Origin: Sulfolobus sp. A20
GTDB taxonomy: Archaea > Thermoproteota > Thermoprotei_A > Sulfolobales > Sulfolobaceae
Assembly (NCBI RefSeq): GCF_001719125.1
Contig: NZ_CP017006.1
Location: 310,001 to 374,000 of the forward strand
Length of the DNA: 64,000 nucleotides
Direction of reading: 5' to 3'
Shown: positions 1 to 9,489 of the stretch, piece by piece
How the letters are laid out: each line of letters begins with the position of its first letter
Numbering within the stretch: the stretch's first letter is position 1
Notes under the pieces: generated by a model
Seen by the model: the letters and a program-made list of their open reading frames with translations, nothing else
What the model was told of the DNA's origin: nothing
Database searches by the model: none
Program-made: the position numbers and the translations under genes

Positions 1-2
1 CT

Positions 3-686
3 ATGGATCCAAAGGAAGTTTTAACAGAATATAGTATAAAGTATGTGAAGGATATTAACATAATTGGATTAGGTACAGGTAAGACTATCAGAAAGCTAAT
101 AGAAGTCATGAGCAAGCACGAGGATTTAAAGAAAGATAAATTATTCGTTGCTAGCTCCATCGATACTGAAATAGAATTGTCTAAAAACAATTTTAATGTA
201 ATTACGCTCTTCTCTGGAATAAGACCCCAAGTATATATTGATAGCTTCGATACAATAACGCAAGATGGAATCTTAATTAAAGGTGGAGGAGGAGCACTAT
301 TTAGGGAGAAACTTCTCACTTATTTTTCACAAAAGAGAATTTTTATTGGAGATTCGAATAAAATGAAAAGGAATAAATTATATGAAGTACCAGTGGAAGT
401 TATTAGCGTGAGTATAAATTATATTATGAAATACTTAGAAGATAACGGATACGCCGTTAAGTATAGAGAAGGCTCTGGAAAGATTGGTCCGGTAATAAGC
501 GACAACGGAAACGCAATATTAGATGTTGTAGTAAAAGCCGAAGAGTTATGTAAATTTAATGAAATAATTAAAAAGATACCGGGTATAGTTGAAACTGGAG
601 TGTTTTGTAAAGACTTATACGATAAAGTAATAATAGCTGATGAAAATGGAAGAATAGAAGAAATAGTAAGGAGTTCAGACCTTTAA
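3..686 (+). CDS. rpiA: ribose-5-phosphate isomerase A
   Basis: The 227-residue protein interconverts ribose 5-phosphate and ribulose 5-phosphate in the cytoplasm, feeding nucleotide and aromatic amino acid synthesis. Seen: a phosphate-binding GLGTGKT loop at residues 22-28, the GGGGALFREK block at about 94-103 and a GNAILDV segment near 170, all in family order. The length is normal for RpiA. The ATG lies two bases inside the window edge and the N-terminus aligns with the family, so the gene looks complete, although a slightly earlier start cannot be excluded. It is followed by about 760 bases without an intact gene. Confidence 0.93.
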   Translation: MDPKEVLTEYSIKYVKDINIIGLGTGKTIRKLIEVMSKHEDLKKDKLFVASSIDTEIELSKNNFNVITLFSGIRPQVYIDSFDTITQDGILIKGGGGALFREKLLTYFSQKRIFIGDSNKMKRNKLYEVPVEVISVSINYIMKYLEDNGYAVKYREGSGKIGPVISDNGNAILDVVVKAEELCKFNEIIKKIPGIVETGVFCKDLYDKVIIADENGRIEEIVRSSDL

Positions 687-1445
687 CCCACTTAATCCCC
701 CAATACCAAATCACCTCTAAATAGTTCAGCCATCTTGTTATTCAAAAATCTAATATAAATTTCACTTTAGATTTCTTTACATTTATTATTAATATAAAAA
801 TTATTCATGAGCTAGAATCAATTTTATATTAAATTGGAAACCCATCTCCTCAATTCTTCAACAATTTCATGTGAACGGCAATTTAATTATCTTTTTGATA
901 TAATCATAAATATAATGTATCTTCAAGAATGGGTTTATCTAGATCTAGGATAAGGCCCATTTATATATAGCCTTAAGAACCTCTGGGGCAACCTCAACAT
1001 ATAGCGAGTATAAGATATTCTAAGATGATAATAGCAGTAAATAAGGATAAGAGCTCATACATCGCTGATTCTTGATAATGCAGATTACAAAAGTGAGGAA
1101 AGCTTAATCCTTAATGACGGGAATGGAAAAATTCTTGAAGCCAATTCTATATGCAGACGAGAGGGATTCTCTGAGCCTCTCGACTGCCCCTCACATGAGA
1201 GATGTAATTCCGAATCAATAAGGGAACCAATGAGACGCGCTAAGGGAATCACCACCCTTTAGGGCAGGGAGGAAGTCAGTTAATAGATAGTAGGTGATAC
1301 AGTAAAACTCTGTGAAGTAATGGGAAAAATTAAAAAGATTTTAGTATAAATACAATATTTATGATATCTGATATAAAAACTGATTTAGGAATATAAAGGT
1401 TTCGTAGGATACACATATTACAATAGTAATCGGCATTATTAATTG
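687..1445. other. gene-poor, decayed intergenic stretch
   Basis: No convincing reading frame was found here; the 63-codon frame on the minus strand at 1330-1521 runs antisense into the carbonic anhydrase remnant. Seen: an inverted pair AAACCCAT (838-845) and ATGGGTTT (929-936) about 90 bases apart, a 7-bp stem-loop at 1158-1182, and a second hairpin ending in a GGAGGAAGTCAG-like sequence near 1270. I infer decayed mobile or gene DNA, with no identifiable function. Confidence 0.5.
1150..1281 (+). mobile_element. possible IS200/IS605 right-end remnant
   Basis: Seen: a stem-loop with 7-bp arms CGAGAGG (1158-1164) and CCTCTCG (1176-1182), then a run of AAGGGAATC followed by a hairpin around CCCTTTAGGG (near 1255-1264) and GGAGGAAGTCAG (about 1269-1280). 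Right ends of archaeal IS200/IS605-type elements typically finish with such a CCCTTTAGGG hairpin and a nearby TCAG-like cleavage site, and they overlap the TnpB guide RNA. No transposase or TnpB reading frame is present, so at most this is a solitary end. The assignment rests on remembered resemblance only. Confidence 0.3.
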
Positions 1446-2048
1446 ATGGTATCTGAATATATAGAACTGGAATTAGAGAGACTTGAAGGCCATGCGTTAA
1501 GAAGAGTGAAAGGCATTCCAAATAATAGAAGATTATGGGTATTAACGTGCATGGATGAAAAGTTCATATAGAACAAGCTTTAGGCATACAGCCTGATAAT
1601 ACACATATCTTCAGAAACGCTGGTGGAATAGTAACTGATGACGCTATAAGATCTGTCACGTTAACTACAAATTTCTTCGGAACTAAGGAGATAATTGTAG
1701 TAACGCATACTGATTGTGGAATGTTTAGGTTTACTGGAAAAGAGGGCGATTGAATACTTTAAAGGAAAAGGAATAAAGCCCACAGAGATTCAATTAGACC
1801 CCTTATTACCTGCGTTTCGACTCTCTTCAGAAGAAGATTTCATAAAATGGTTTAAATTCTATCAGGATTTAGGTGTAAACTCTCCTGACGAAATGGCGAT
1901 TAAAAACGTGGGAATCCTAAGAAATCATCCTCTAATAACTATGGATGTTAAAATATCGGGTTATGTATATGAGGTAAAAACGCATAGGCTAAGGAAGCCT
2001 AATCGGTTAGTATGTGCTGAAACACCAGATTTCAACACGGTATTGTAA
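1446..2048 (+). pseudogene. beta-carbonic anhydrase, two frameshifts
   Basis: Read across two shifts, this encodes a protein of about 200 residues of the beta (prokaryotic cab-type) carbonic anhydrase family, which hydrates CO2 using zinc. Seen: the zinc motif CMDE at 1548-1559, then in the next frame the HTDCGM segment (about 1708-1725), which supplies the His and Cys zinc ligands, and the C-terminal VKTHRL region. The first shift is at the A run near 1557-1560 (one A too few); the second is at GGG near 1746-1748 (one G too many). Their sum is zero, so the ends are in one frame. Either the gene is broken or the read has two homopolymer errors. Only the last 110 codons stay open. Confidence 0.85.
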
Positions 2049-2080
2049 CAAAAACTTAGAAATACCATGTTCATAAAGGT

Positions 2081-2178
2081 GCGGGGGACGGGATTTGAAC
2101 CCGCGTAGGCCTTCGCCAGCGGATCTCTTACATAAGGGTCTTGAGTCCGCCCCCTTTGACCAGCTCGGGCACCCCCGC
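2081..2178 (-). tRNA. tRNA-Leu (CAA) with intron
   Basis: On the minus strand a complete class II tRNA folds: acceptor GCGGGGG pairing with CCCCCGC, a D arm, an anticodon stem GCGGA/TCCGC, a long variable arm and a T arm with GGTTCAAATCC. The anticodon CAA (plus-strand 2141-2143) reads the UUG leucine codon. A 15-base insertion at 2125-2139 separates position 37 from 38, the usual archaeal intron site, and would be removed by the splicing endonuclease and joined by RtcB, whose gene is in this window. CCA is not encoded. It is convergent with the carbonic anhydrase remnant. Confidence 0.95.
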
Positions 2179-2212
2179 AATAAAAATCTTAGTTTTCAAG
2201 CCTTAAAAGATT

Positions 2213-3598
2213 TTACATCTTTTTAAGCACTAGAGAAGTTAAAGTTGACCTAACACCCTTAACTGCTCTTATACTCTCGATTATTTGGTTCAATTCGTTT
2301 GAATCTCTAGCCTCCACTTTTACTATAATATCGTAATCGCCAGAGATTTCCATAACTTCTTTTACACCATGAATAACTGATATACGTCTAGTTACTGCAG
2401 TGGTATAAACGTTTGAATCACACTTAACTGAAATCATAGCTTCTATATGTTCCGGTGGTCTAGGCTTTAGTACTCTCCCAGTCACTTCCTCAGCTAATTC
2501 TAACAAGTCTACATCTCTGTAAAATCTTATGGTTGGATTAGATTTGATTTTAGCTAATATCTGATCTAATTCGATCTCACTTAGTTTTACTCCTAGTTTG
2601 TCGTATTTGTCTCTTAAAGCGTGTTTACCAGTATATTTATCTATGGTGTAGTCTCTTGACCTGCCAAAAGTCTCTGGTGGCATAAACTCGTACGTCTTTG
2701 GATCGCTTAAAACTCCAGCTACGTGAACTCCAGCTTTATGCACAAAAGCATAATCCCCAGTTATTGGATAGTTTGGTGGCATAGGAATTCCGCTATATTT
2801 CTCGACTATACTAGATACATATTGCAATTTATCTAATTTTACTACCTCTATATTGAAATGATACTTTATTGCAGCTGCAATCTGTTGTAGGGGAGTTATG
2901 CCTACTCTTTCCCCCAACCCGTTAACGGTTGTGTGAATTATTGTAGCCCCGCCCTCTATTGCAGCCAACGAATTGGCTACTGCTAGTCCTAAATCGTTAT
3001 GAGCATGTATATCAAACTCTAAGTTTTTGACTTCTCTTGCTAGATAGCTAAATAATTCTTTAGTTTTTGAAGGATATAAGATACCTACCGTATCCGCTAT
3101 GCTTACCCTATCTGCTCCAGAGTCTCTTGCCGTCTTACATACTATCGTCAAGAAGTTTAGATCCGTTCTAGAACCATCTTCTGCTGTAAATCTTACCTTT
3201 ACCCCATGAGATTTAGCATAACTTATCGTCTCTGCTATAACGTTTAACGCTTCTTCTCTAGACGCCTTATGTTTTGCTTTCAAATGAATATCACTAACCC
3301 CATAAAATATTGCTATCCTATCAACCTCCAATTCAGCAGCAATTTCTATATCCCTTTTAACCGCCCTACTATGACCAACTATTTCAGATGTTATTATACC
3401 CTCTTTTTTCATTTTTACTATTCTCTTTATCCCTTCATGAATATCTGGAGAGACTGCAGGATGTCCTGCTTCTATCATAGAAACTCCTAAATCAGATAAA
3501 GCCTTAGCTATTTCGACTCTTTGATCAATATTAAATACAACACCAGGAGTTTGTTCACCTTCTCTAAGAGTTGAATCTAATATACCAACTTTTATCAT
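2213..3598 (-). CDS. lysS: homocitrate synthase with C-terminal RAM domain
   Basis: The 461-residue enzyme condenses 2-oxoglutarate with acetyl-CoA to homocitrate, the first step of alpha-aminoadipate lysine synthesis used by Sulfolobales. Seen: the DSTLREGEQTPGV metal and substrate motif at residues 8-20, the FDIHAHND metal ligands near 197-204, the GLGERVG motif, and a C-terminal domain of about 75 residues (from about 385) resembling the Lrp/AsnC RAM ligand-binding fold, which in this family mediates lysine feedback. A sister family, isopropylmalate synthase, is possible, but the RAM tail and SDIHLKAKH segment favour homocitrate synthase. The symbol must not be confused with lysyl-tRNA synthetase. 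It has its own promoter. Confidence 0.92.
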   Translation of the reverse strand: MIKVGILDSTLREGEQTPGVVFNIDQRVEIAKALSDLGVSMIEAGHPAVSPDIHEGIKRIVKMKKEGIITSEIVGHSRAVKRDIEIAAELEVDRIAIFYGVSDIHLKAKHKASREEALNVIAETISYAKSHGVKVRFTAEDGSRTDLNFLTIVCKTARDSGADRVSIADTVGILYPSKTKELFSYLAREVKNLEFDIHAHNDLGLAVANSLAAIEGGATIIHTTVNGLGERVGITPLQQIAAAIKYHFNIEVVKLDKLQYVSSIVEKYSGIPMPPNYPITGDYAFVHKAGVHVAGVLSDPKTYEFMPPETFGRSRDYTIDKYTGKHALRDKYDKLGVKLSEIELDQILAKIKSNPTIRFYRDVDLLELAEEVTGRVLKPRPPEHIEAMISVKCDSNVYTTAVTRRISVIHGVKEVMEISGDYDIIVKVEARDSNELNQIIESIRAVKGVRSTLTSLVLKKM

Positions 3599-3619
3599 TG
3601 GAAAAAGAGATTAAGTAAA

Positions 3620-3634
3620 GGATATATAATAAAT
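3620..3634 (-). promoter_or_regulatory. TATA box for homocitrate synthase
   Basis: On the minus strand TTTATTATATAT is centred about 28 bases upstream of the ATG at 3598. That spacing predicts transcription starting at or next to the start codon, i.e. a leaderless mRNA, which is common in Sulfolobales. No operator was recognised. Confidence 0.6.
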
Positions 3635-3661
3635 TCGGTAAAGAGGGGTTCGAAATTAGAA

Positions 3662-4837
<1,176 letters not shown>

Positions 4838-4867
4838 ATTCTATCTATAGTAATGTTATAGGACTAA

Positions 4868-4878
4868 TTTTATAAACC
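4868..4878 (-). promoter_or_regulatory. TATA box for cren7
   Basis: Minus-strand GGTTTATAAAA is centred about 35 bases before the cren7 ATG, predicting a transcript start near 4846 and a leader of roughly ten bases. The match to the Sulfolobus TTTATA consensus is good. Confidence 0.65.
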
Positions 4879-4948
4879 TTTCCATGACTTATGTGAGGTA
4901 TAATACCTTCAGTCCTTCAAGGGTAATATTAAAGATTTCCATTAGCTT

Positions 4949-5746
4949 TCAAACTGATCTAGTTATCCCACCATCGATCAATATATAGGAACCGTTAACA
5001 TAACTTCCATAATCTGACGAGAGATAAATTAGCAGAGATCCTAACTCATTCTTAATATCTCCAGATCTACGTAGAGGTATTTGAGATAAAACCTCTTTTT
5101 CCCATACCACTTCCACAGGTTGACCTACCTTTTCAGCGTATTTCTTTAACGATCTTCTAGCGCCTTCAGTATCGAAGCTACCCATCAGAATAACATTAGT
5201 TGTTATATTGAATTGACTTAGCTCTCTACTTAGGAGCTTAGCCATTTGAATTAATGGAGCTCTAGTTATATCAGCTAAAGAAAACAATCTTTGAGGTTCC
5301 TTTACTGTCCACGACGATAAGAAAAATATCCTACCCCATCTTTGTTCTCTCATATATGGATAAACTAAATTTACAAGTTTTATCGCACTAAGCAAGTATA
5401 ATCTTATTGAATATTCCCAATCTTGCATTGAGTTTTCAAAGAAAAAAGAAGGTTCTTTTGGAGGATTTCCAGAATTAACTACGAGCACGTCAATTCCTTT
5501 CATCACCTCAACTGCTTTCATAACGAGTTCTTCTAAAGTACTTTCAACAGTTAGATCTGATATGAAGCCCCATATAGACGGACTGATTTGCCTTAAGTCC
5601 GCTAATGCCTTATTAAGTTTTTGTTCACTCCTAGATGATATTACAACATTACAACCCTCACGCAAAAAGGCTTCAGCAACCCCCCTACCTATACCTTCTG
5701 TGGAGGCTGTAATTAGAACCCTTTTACCTGAAATGTTTATATTCAT
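4949..5746 (-). CDS. SDR-family oxidoreductase
   Basis: This 265-residue protein is a classical-type short-chain dehydrogenase/reductase using NAD(P)H; its substrate cannot be told. Seen: the Rossmann glycine motif as TASTEGIGRGVA at about residues 13-24, VVNSGNP in place of the usual NNAG, and IDGG near the C-terminus. At the active site the usual Ser-Tyr-x3-Lys is not clear: after FLSSW the sequence runs LADITRAPLIQMAKLL, so the catalytic Tyr seems replaced, as in some 3-oxoacyl reductase-like divergent members. It starts six bases after the upstream dehydrogenase gene and is probably co-transcribed with it. Confidence 0.8.
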   Translation of the reverse strand: MNINISGKRVLITASTEGIGRGVAEAFLREGCNVVISSRSEQKLNKALADLRQISPSIWGFISDLTVESTLEELVMKAVEVMKGIDVLVVNSGNPPKEPSFFFENSMQDWEYSIRLYLLSAIKLVNLVYPYMREQRWGRIFFLSSWTVKEPQRLFSLADITRAPLIQMAKLLSRELSQFNITTNVILMGSFDTEGARRSLKKYAEKVGQPVEVVWEKEVLSQIPLRRSGDIKNELGSLLIYLSSDYGSYVNGSYILIDGGITRSV

Positions 5747-5752
5747 AGTTTA

Positions 5753-6619
5753 CTATTTGGGAGAAAGGCTTTTGAAGACTTCTACTACAGATATGAAATC
5801 TTTTTCAGAGAGGCCTAAAGCTTCAGCCATTCTATACAGCTGCAATGAAATTGAGGAAAGCGGAGTAATTGCTTTCAAATTTTGAGACTCTCTAATAATA
5901 ATTTCTAGATCCTTTCTCATATGTTTTGTAGCAAATTGAACTAAGTAGTCTTCATTAACTAACTTAGGTGCCTTTAATTCAGTAGTAGGTGATCTAGCAC
6001 TACTTAAATTAGTTAGTATATTTGAGATTTGCTTAGGATCTAATCCAGCTTTTAACCCAAAATTATATGCTTCAGCAATCGCTACCACGTAGGAGGCTAA
6101 TAGTAAGTTATTAACAAGTTTAGCATATAGACCCATTCCATTGTTACCCATATAAACTACTGCCGAAGAGGTCTCCTTCAGTATATCATGAACTATATCA
6201 AATTTATCCTTAGGACCGCCTACTAACACTACTAACTTCTTCTGTTCAACAAACGTTGAAGTCCCTATTACTGGTGAATCAAACATAACTCCATTATTTT
6301 CAGATATTCTCTTAGCCAATTCTATACTAAGCGTAGGGCTTATAGTACTCATATCAACAAGTATTTTACCCTTCATAAGCGGAATTATTGGCTCAACTAC
6401 AGAGCTCACAGCTTTATCATCAGCTAACATGGTGAGGATTACATCAGATTTTTTCACCAATTCTTCGATACTAGAAGCTTTAGCTACCCCATAATCTTTT
6501 GAGAACTTATCCGCAACTTGTTGAGTTCTATTATATACTAAATCTAATTTAGATGCTTTAGCTAGATTTGCCCCTATTCTATATCCCATTACACCTAGTC
6601 CGATAAGACCTATTTTCAT
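5753..6619 (-). CDS. beta-hydroxyacid dehydrogenase (3-hydroxyisobutyrate dehydrogenase family)
   Basis: The 288-residue protein is an NAD(P)-dependent oxidoreductase of the 3-hydroxyisobutyrate/6-phosphogluconate dehydrogenase superfamily. Seen: the Rossmann GLGVMGYRIGANL loop at residues 7-19, the substrate-binding DSPVIGTSTFVEQKKL block near 114-130 (family consensus DAPVSGG), and the catalytic Lys in KLVNNLLLASYV near 168. The family includes glyoxylate, succinic semialdehyde and tartronate semialdehyde reductases, and I cannot choose between them. It follows the Pus10-like gene by 18 bases and precedes the SDR gene by six, suggesting a metabolic tail on the aIF5A-SRP54 operon. Confidence 0.85.
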   Translation of the reverse strand: MKIGLIGLGVMGYRIGANLAKASKLDLVYNRTQQVADKFSKDYGVAKASSIEELVKKSDVILTMLADDKAVSSVVEPIIPLMKGKILVDMSTISPTLSIELAKRISENNGVMFDSPVIGTSTFVEQKKLVVLVGGPKDKFDIVHDILKETSSAVVYMGNNGMGLYAKLVNNLLLASYVVAIAEAYNFGLKAGLDPKQISNILTNLSSARSPTTELKAPKLVNEDYLVQFATKHMRKDLEIIIRESQNLKAITPLSSISLQLYRMAEALGLSEKDFISVVEVFKSLSPK

Positions 6620-6637
6620 AACTTTATATCTTAAATC

Positions 6638-7735
6638 CTACTTAATGTATGTTTCTACTAAATTATTAATCCTACCTTCCACATCTATCAAATCTATTGA
6701 TAGTACTATCATGTTACTTTCAAGTTTCATCTTATCTAATTTCTCTTTTAATTCATTAAAAGATTTGCAGTCAATAAAAATATCGTAAATATTATCGAAC
6801 AGTTTAAAAGAATCTGGAGGGTTAGTTTGAGAATATACTGTCACTCTATATTTTTTCCTTGATGGCTTCAGATTTGAAATACTCTCAATCTCCTTCTTTC
6901 CAACGCTCATCATTTTTACAATATTATAACCATTAATGTTTATCTTTTCCCTTTCCTCATCTTCTATAATTAATGGATATTCTGTAATTATCCTTACATC
7001 CGATGGTTCAGAAAAAGCTAATATTATTTTCTTACCTAGTAGATTATCTAAACCCTCTTTATCTTTAGAGAACCACGAGGAAATAGGTAAATTTCTTGTT
7101 AGGCGATTATAAACATATAGAGTTTTAATGTGTTTCTCCAATATTTTAACCTCTTTCGTAGAAATTGTATATATTAGCTCTATATCTGGATTATCGATAT
7201 CCGGAGGAAAACCAAGTTGAGTTAACCTCTTCCCGACATCCCTTTTTATTTCATTTTTAATACTTTCCATATAAAATAGATTGAATTTATTCATTATTTC
7301 GTTCTCTTTCATCTTAATTTCTTCATCTAATTCTACCCCAAGCACATACTTTCTTTGTTTACTTTTAATTATCTGTAGAGATTTATCCAGAAAATCTGTT
7401 TTATATTCCTCAATCTTATTAGCACAAATATAACATTTCTTAGTTTGAAATTCATCAGATGAAAAATATAAATTGAACCAATTTTTAGATAATTCCCCCA
7501 TGTTCTGAGAAATCTCCTTTACTATAGAAAGATCCTCAATTTCGTGATTCTTTATTTTATGATCAAGATATAAAATAAGAAACGTCTTTATTGCTTTTCC
7601 TCTTTCCTTGTTATCCAACCCATAACCTAATTTAGCAAAACACCTACCTAAGCAGTTATCACATAATGGATACTCGGATAAGATTTTAATAACTGTATCT
7701 ATTATACTAGATCTTTCCCTTGAAGAACTTCTCAA
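6638..7735 (-). CDS. pus10: Pus10-like tRNA pseudouridine synthase, shortened catalytic half
   Basis: Family Pus10 makes pseudouridine 54/55 in archaeal tRNA. Seen: an N-terminal YPLCDNCLGRCFAKLG zinc motif with partner cysteines KCYICANKIEE near residue 135, and a THUMP-like middle with NPDIELIYTI. The C-terminal half is divergent: where the family has GREDxDVR with the catalytic Asp, I read SEPSDVRI, and the RTPxRVxHRR and GTYIKE blocks are absent, the protein stopping at ETYIK. At 365 residues it is somewhat short. The start is TTG, overlapping the srp54 3' end by 29 bases; no ATG precedes the zinc motif. It may be a catalytically altered paralogue. Confidence 0.7.
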   Translation of the reverse strand: MRSSSRERSSIIDTVIKILSEYPLCDNCLGRCFAKLGYGLDNKERGKAIKTFLILYLDHKIKNHEIEDLSIVKEISQNMGELSKNWFNLYFSSDEFQTKKCYICANKIEEYKTDFLDKSLQIIKSKQRKYVLGVELDEEIKMKENEIMNKFNLFYMESIKNEIKRDVGKRLTQLGFPPDIDNPDIELIYTISTKEVKILEKHIKTLYVYNRLTRNLPISSWFSKDKEGLDNLLGKKIILAFSEPSDVRIITEYPLIIEDEEREKININGYNIVKMMSVGKKEIESISNLKPSRKKYRVTVYSQTNPPDSFKLFDNIYDIFIDCKSFNELKEKLDKMKLESNMIVLSIDLIDVEGRINNLVETYIK

Positions 7736-9044
7736 AATCTCCCCTCTTTCTCTTCACCATCTTTAGCAACTTGTTCATATTATTATACCATTCTAAAAGC
7801 TCTTTTACATCTTCTATCTCTAACCCTGAACCTTCAGCAATTCTTCTCATCCTAGATTTATCAATTATATTTGGATTCTCTAACTCCTTGTATGTCATAG
7901 AATTAAGTGCCGAGATCCACTTCTTCATCTTCTCTTCACCTATCTTTAACTGAGTTTCATCTGGCATAGGTAACATGACGCCTAGACCCGGTATATGCTG
8001 AAGAACCTTAGACAATGGTCCCATTTTTCTTAGTGCTATCAGCTGATCATAAACATCTTTCAAAGTTAATTTAGATTTTCCTGTCATGACATCTTCCATC
8101 TTCTTCTGGACCTTCTCATATTCTTCCATACCCTTAATTTTATCTAGGATTGTCTCTATATCTCCCATCCCAAGAATTCGTGAAACGTATCTCTTTGGAT
8201 TGAATACTTCAAGCTCATCTACTTTTTCTCCAGTACCGATAAATTTTATTGTGGCTCCAGTAGCAGCTACCGCAGATAAAGCTCCACCACCTTTAGCAGT
8301 ACCGTCCATTTTAGTAATTATAATTGACCCAATTGGACTCGCTTGATGAAATCTTGAGGCTAGATCATATGCTTTTTGCCCTATTGATGCATCTATAACT
8401 AATATTACATCATCTGGCTTAATAGCCTCATATATCTCTTTCATCTCTTCTAATAGCTTATTCTCTTCTCCATACCCGTGTCTACCCGCAGTATCAACTA
8501 TTATTATATCCATATTATCTTTGAACTTTGAGATACCATTTTTAGCTATTTCAACAGCATTTTTATTATCCCTTTCTCCATAAACTGGAACATTAATTTG
8601 TTGGCCTAACTGCACTAATTGATCTAATGCAGCAGGTCTATATGTATCAGCAGCTACTAACCCCACTTTATATCCCTTCTTCTTGTAGAAATATGCTATC
8701 TTTGCGGCAGTAGTAGTTTTTCCGCTTCCTTGAACTCCAACTAACATTATTATATAGGGGTTCTTTGTAGGGTTAACAGAAGGCTCCTTATCTCCTCCAA
8801 ATAACTTAGATAATTCGTCATACACTATAGATATAAACCACTCCTTTCTCTCTAAAATAGATGGAGGTTTTTCTTTAATCAATCTTTCTTTAATCCGCGA
8901 AGTTAATGAAAAAACTAACTTAACATTAACATCAGCTGAAATAAGAGCCTTTTGAAGATCCTTTATGAATTCATCTACTGCTTTCTCATAGGGTGTAGAA
9001 CCAGTGAGAAATTTTCTAACCGCGTCCCTTAAATTCTCTAACAT
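7707..9044 (-). CDS. srp54: signal recognition particle 54 kDa protein
   Basis: SRP54 is the GTPase that binds signal sequences and 7S RNA and targets ribosomes to the membrane with FtsY. Seen: a helical N domain (1-90), the P-loop GVQGSGKTTTAAK at 103-115, DTAGRHGYG, TKMDGTAKGGG, and a C-terminal M domain (about 300-445) with a basic RMRRIAEGSG RNA-binding helix and a Lys-rich end. The length of 445 is normal. It begins two bases after the aIF5A stop and overlaps the Pus10-like gene, so these are one operon of translation and targeting functions. Confidence 0.97.
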   Translation of the reverse strand: MLENLRDAVRKFLTGSTPYEKAVDEFIKDLQKALISADVNVKLVFSLTSRIKERLIKEKPPSILERKEWFISIVYDELSKLFGGDKEPSVNPTKNPYIIMLVGVQGSGKTTTAAKIAYFYKKKGYKVGLVAADTYRPAALDQLVQLGQQINVPVYGERDNKNAVEIAKNGISKFKDNMDIIIVDTAGRHGYGEENKLLEEMKEIYEAIKPDDVILVIDASIGQKAYDLASRFHQASPIGSIIITKMDGTAKGGGALSAVAATGATIKFIGTGEKVDELEVFNPKRYVSRILGMGDIETILDKIKGMEEYEKVQKKMEDVMTGKSKLTLKDVYDQLIALRKMGPLSKVLQHIPGLGVMLPMPDETQLKIGEEKMKKWISALNSMTYKELENPNIIDKSRMRRIAEGSGLEIEDVKELLEWYNNMNKLLKMVKRKRGDFEKFFKGKI

Positions 9045-9046
9045 TA

Positions 9047-9442
9047 TTACTTGACCCTAACAATTTTTCTCCTTCCCATAATCTCCCAATATTCTATTTC
9101 TGCGTTTGGTCTTATTTTTGATGCTAGTTCGTCCTCATTTGGCTTCTCCATTTCGAACGTCTCATAAGACTCTAGATCCATAATTTGTATTTTGTCCCCC
9201 ATATCTGCAATTATTTGTCCAACGTGCTTCTCTATGATTGGAACCTCTACTTGTTGGTCCACTGGAGCCATTAAGGTTTTTTTAGCGCCACTAAAAACAC
9301 CAATTGCAACTACGTTAGCCTTAGCACTGCCATGTTTACCAGTCTTAGCTTTAGTTATTTCGACAACTCTACAAGGTTCGCCATCTATTACTACGTAACT
9401 ACCTTCTTTTAACTCACCAACTGTCGTGTAAGTTATGCTCAT
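9047..9442 (-). CDS. eif5A: translation initiation factor 5A (aIF5A)
   Basis: The 131-residue factor binds the ribosome and promotes peptide bond formation at difficult sequences. Seen: an SH3-like N-domain with the loop [11 protein letters not shown], whose Lys36 is the expected deoxyhypusine/hypusine site, and an OB-fold C-domain ending in [13 protein letters not shown]. The modifying enzyme, deoxyhypusine synthase, is encoded 3 kb away at 12565-13506. It heads the operon with srp54, in which the next gene starts two bases after its stop. Confidence 0.97.
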   Translation of the reverse strand: MSITYTTVGELKEGSYVVIDGEPCRVVEITKAKTGKHGSAKANVVAIGVFSGAKKTLMAPVDQQVEVPIIEKHVGQIIADMGDKIQIMDLESYETFEMEKPNEDELASKIRPNAEIEYWEIMGRRKIVRVK

Positions 9443-9489
9443 TTTTAACCCTTAATGATATAAAACAGTTGAACTTTAAACTCTTACGC

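Noticed and set aside
838-936. AAACCCAT/ATGGGTTT inverted pair as a possible MITE
   Set aside because: Only eight paired bases, no flanking target duplication seen, and such pairs are expected by chance in this length.
1330-1521. 63-codon minus-strand frame
   Set aside because: Antisense to the start of the carbonic anhydrase remnant; no family resemblance and no promoter.
4894-4906. AGGTATAATACCT palindrome downstream of cren7 as a terminator or operator
   Set aside because: Short and isolated; no poly-T run follows on either strand and no repeat of it was seen.
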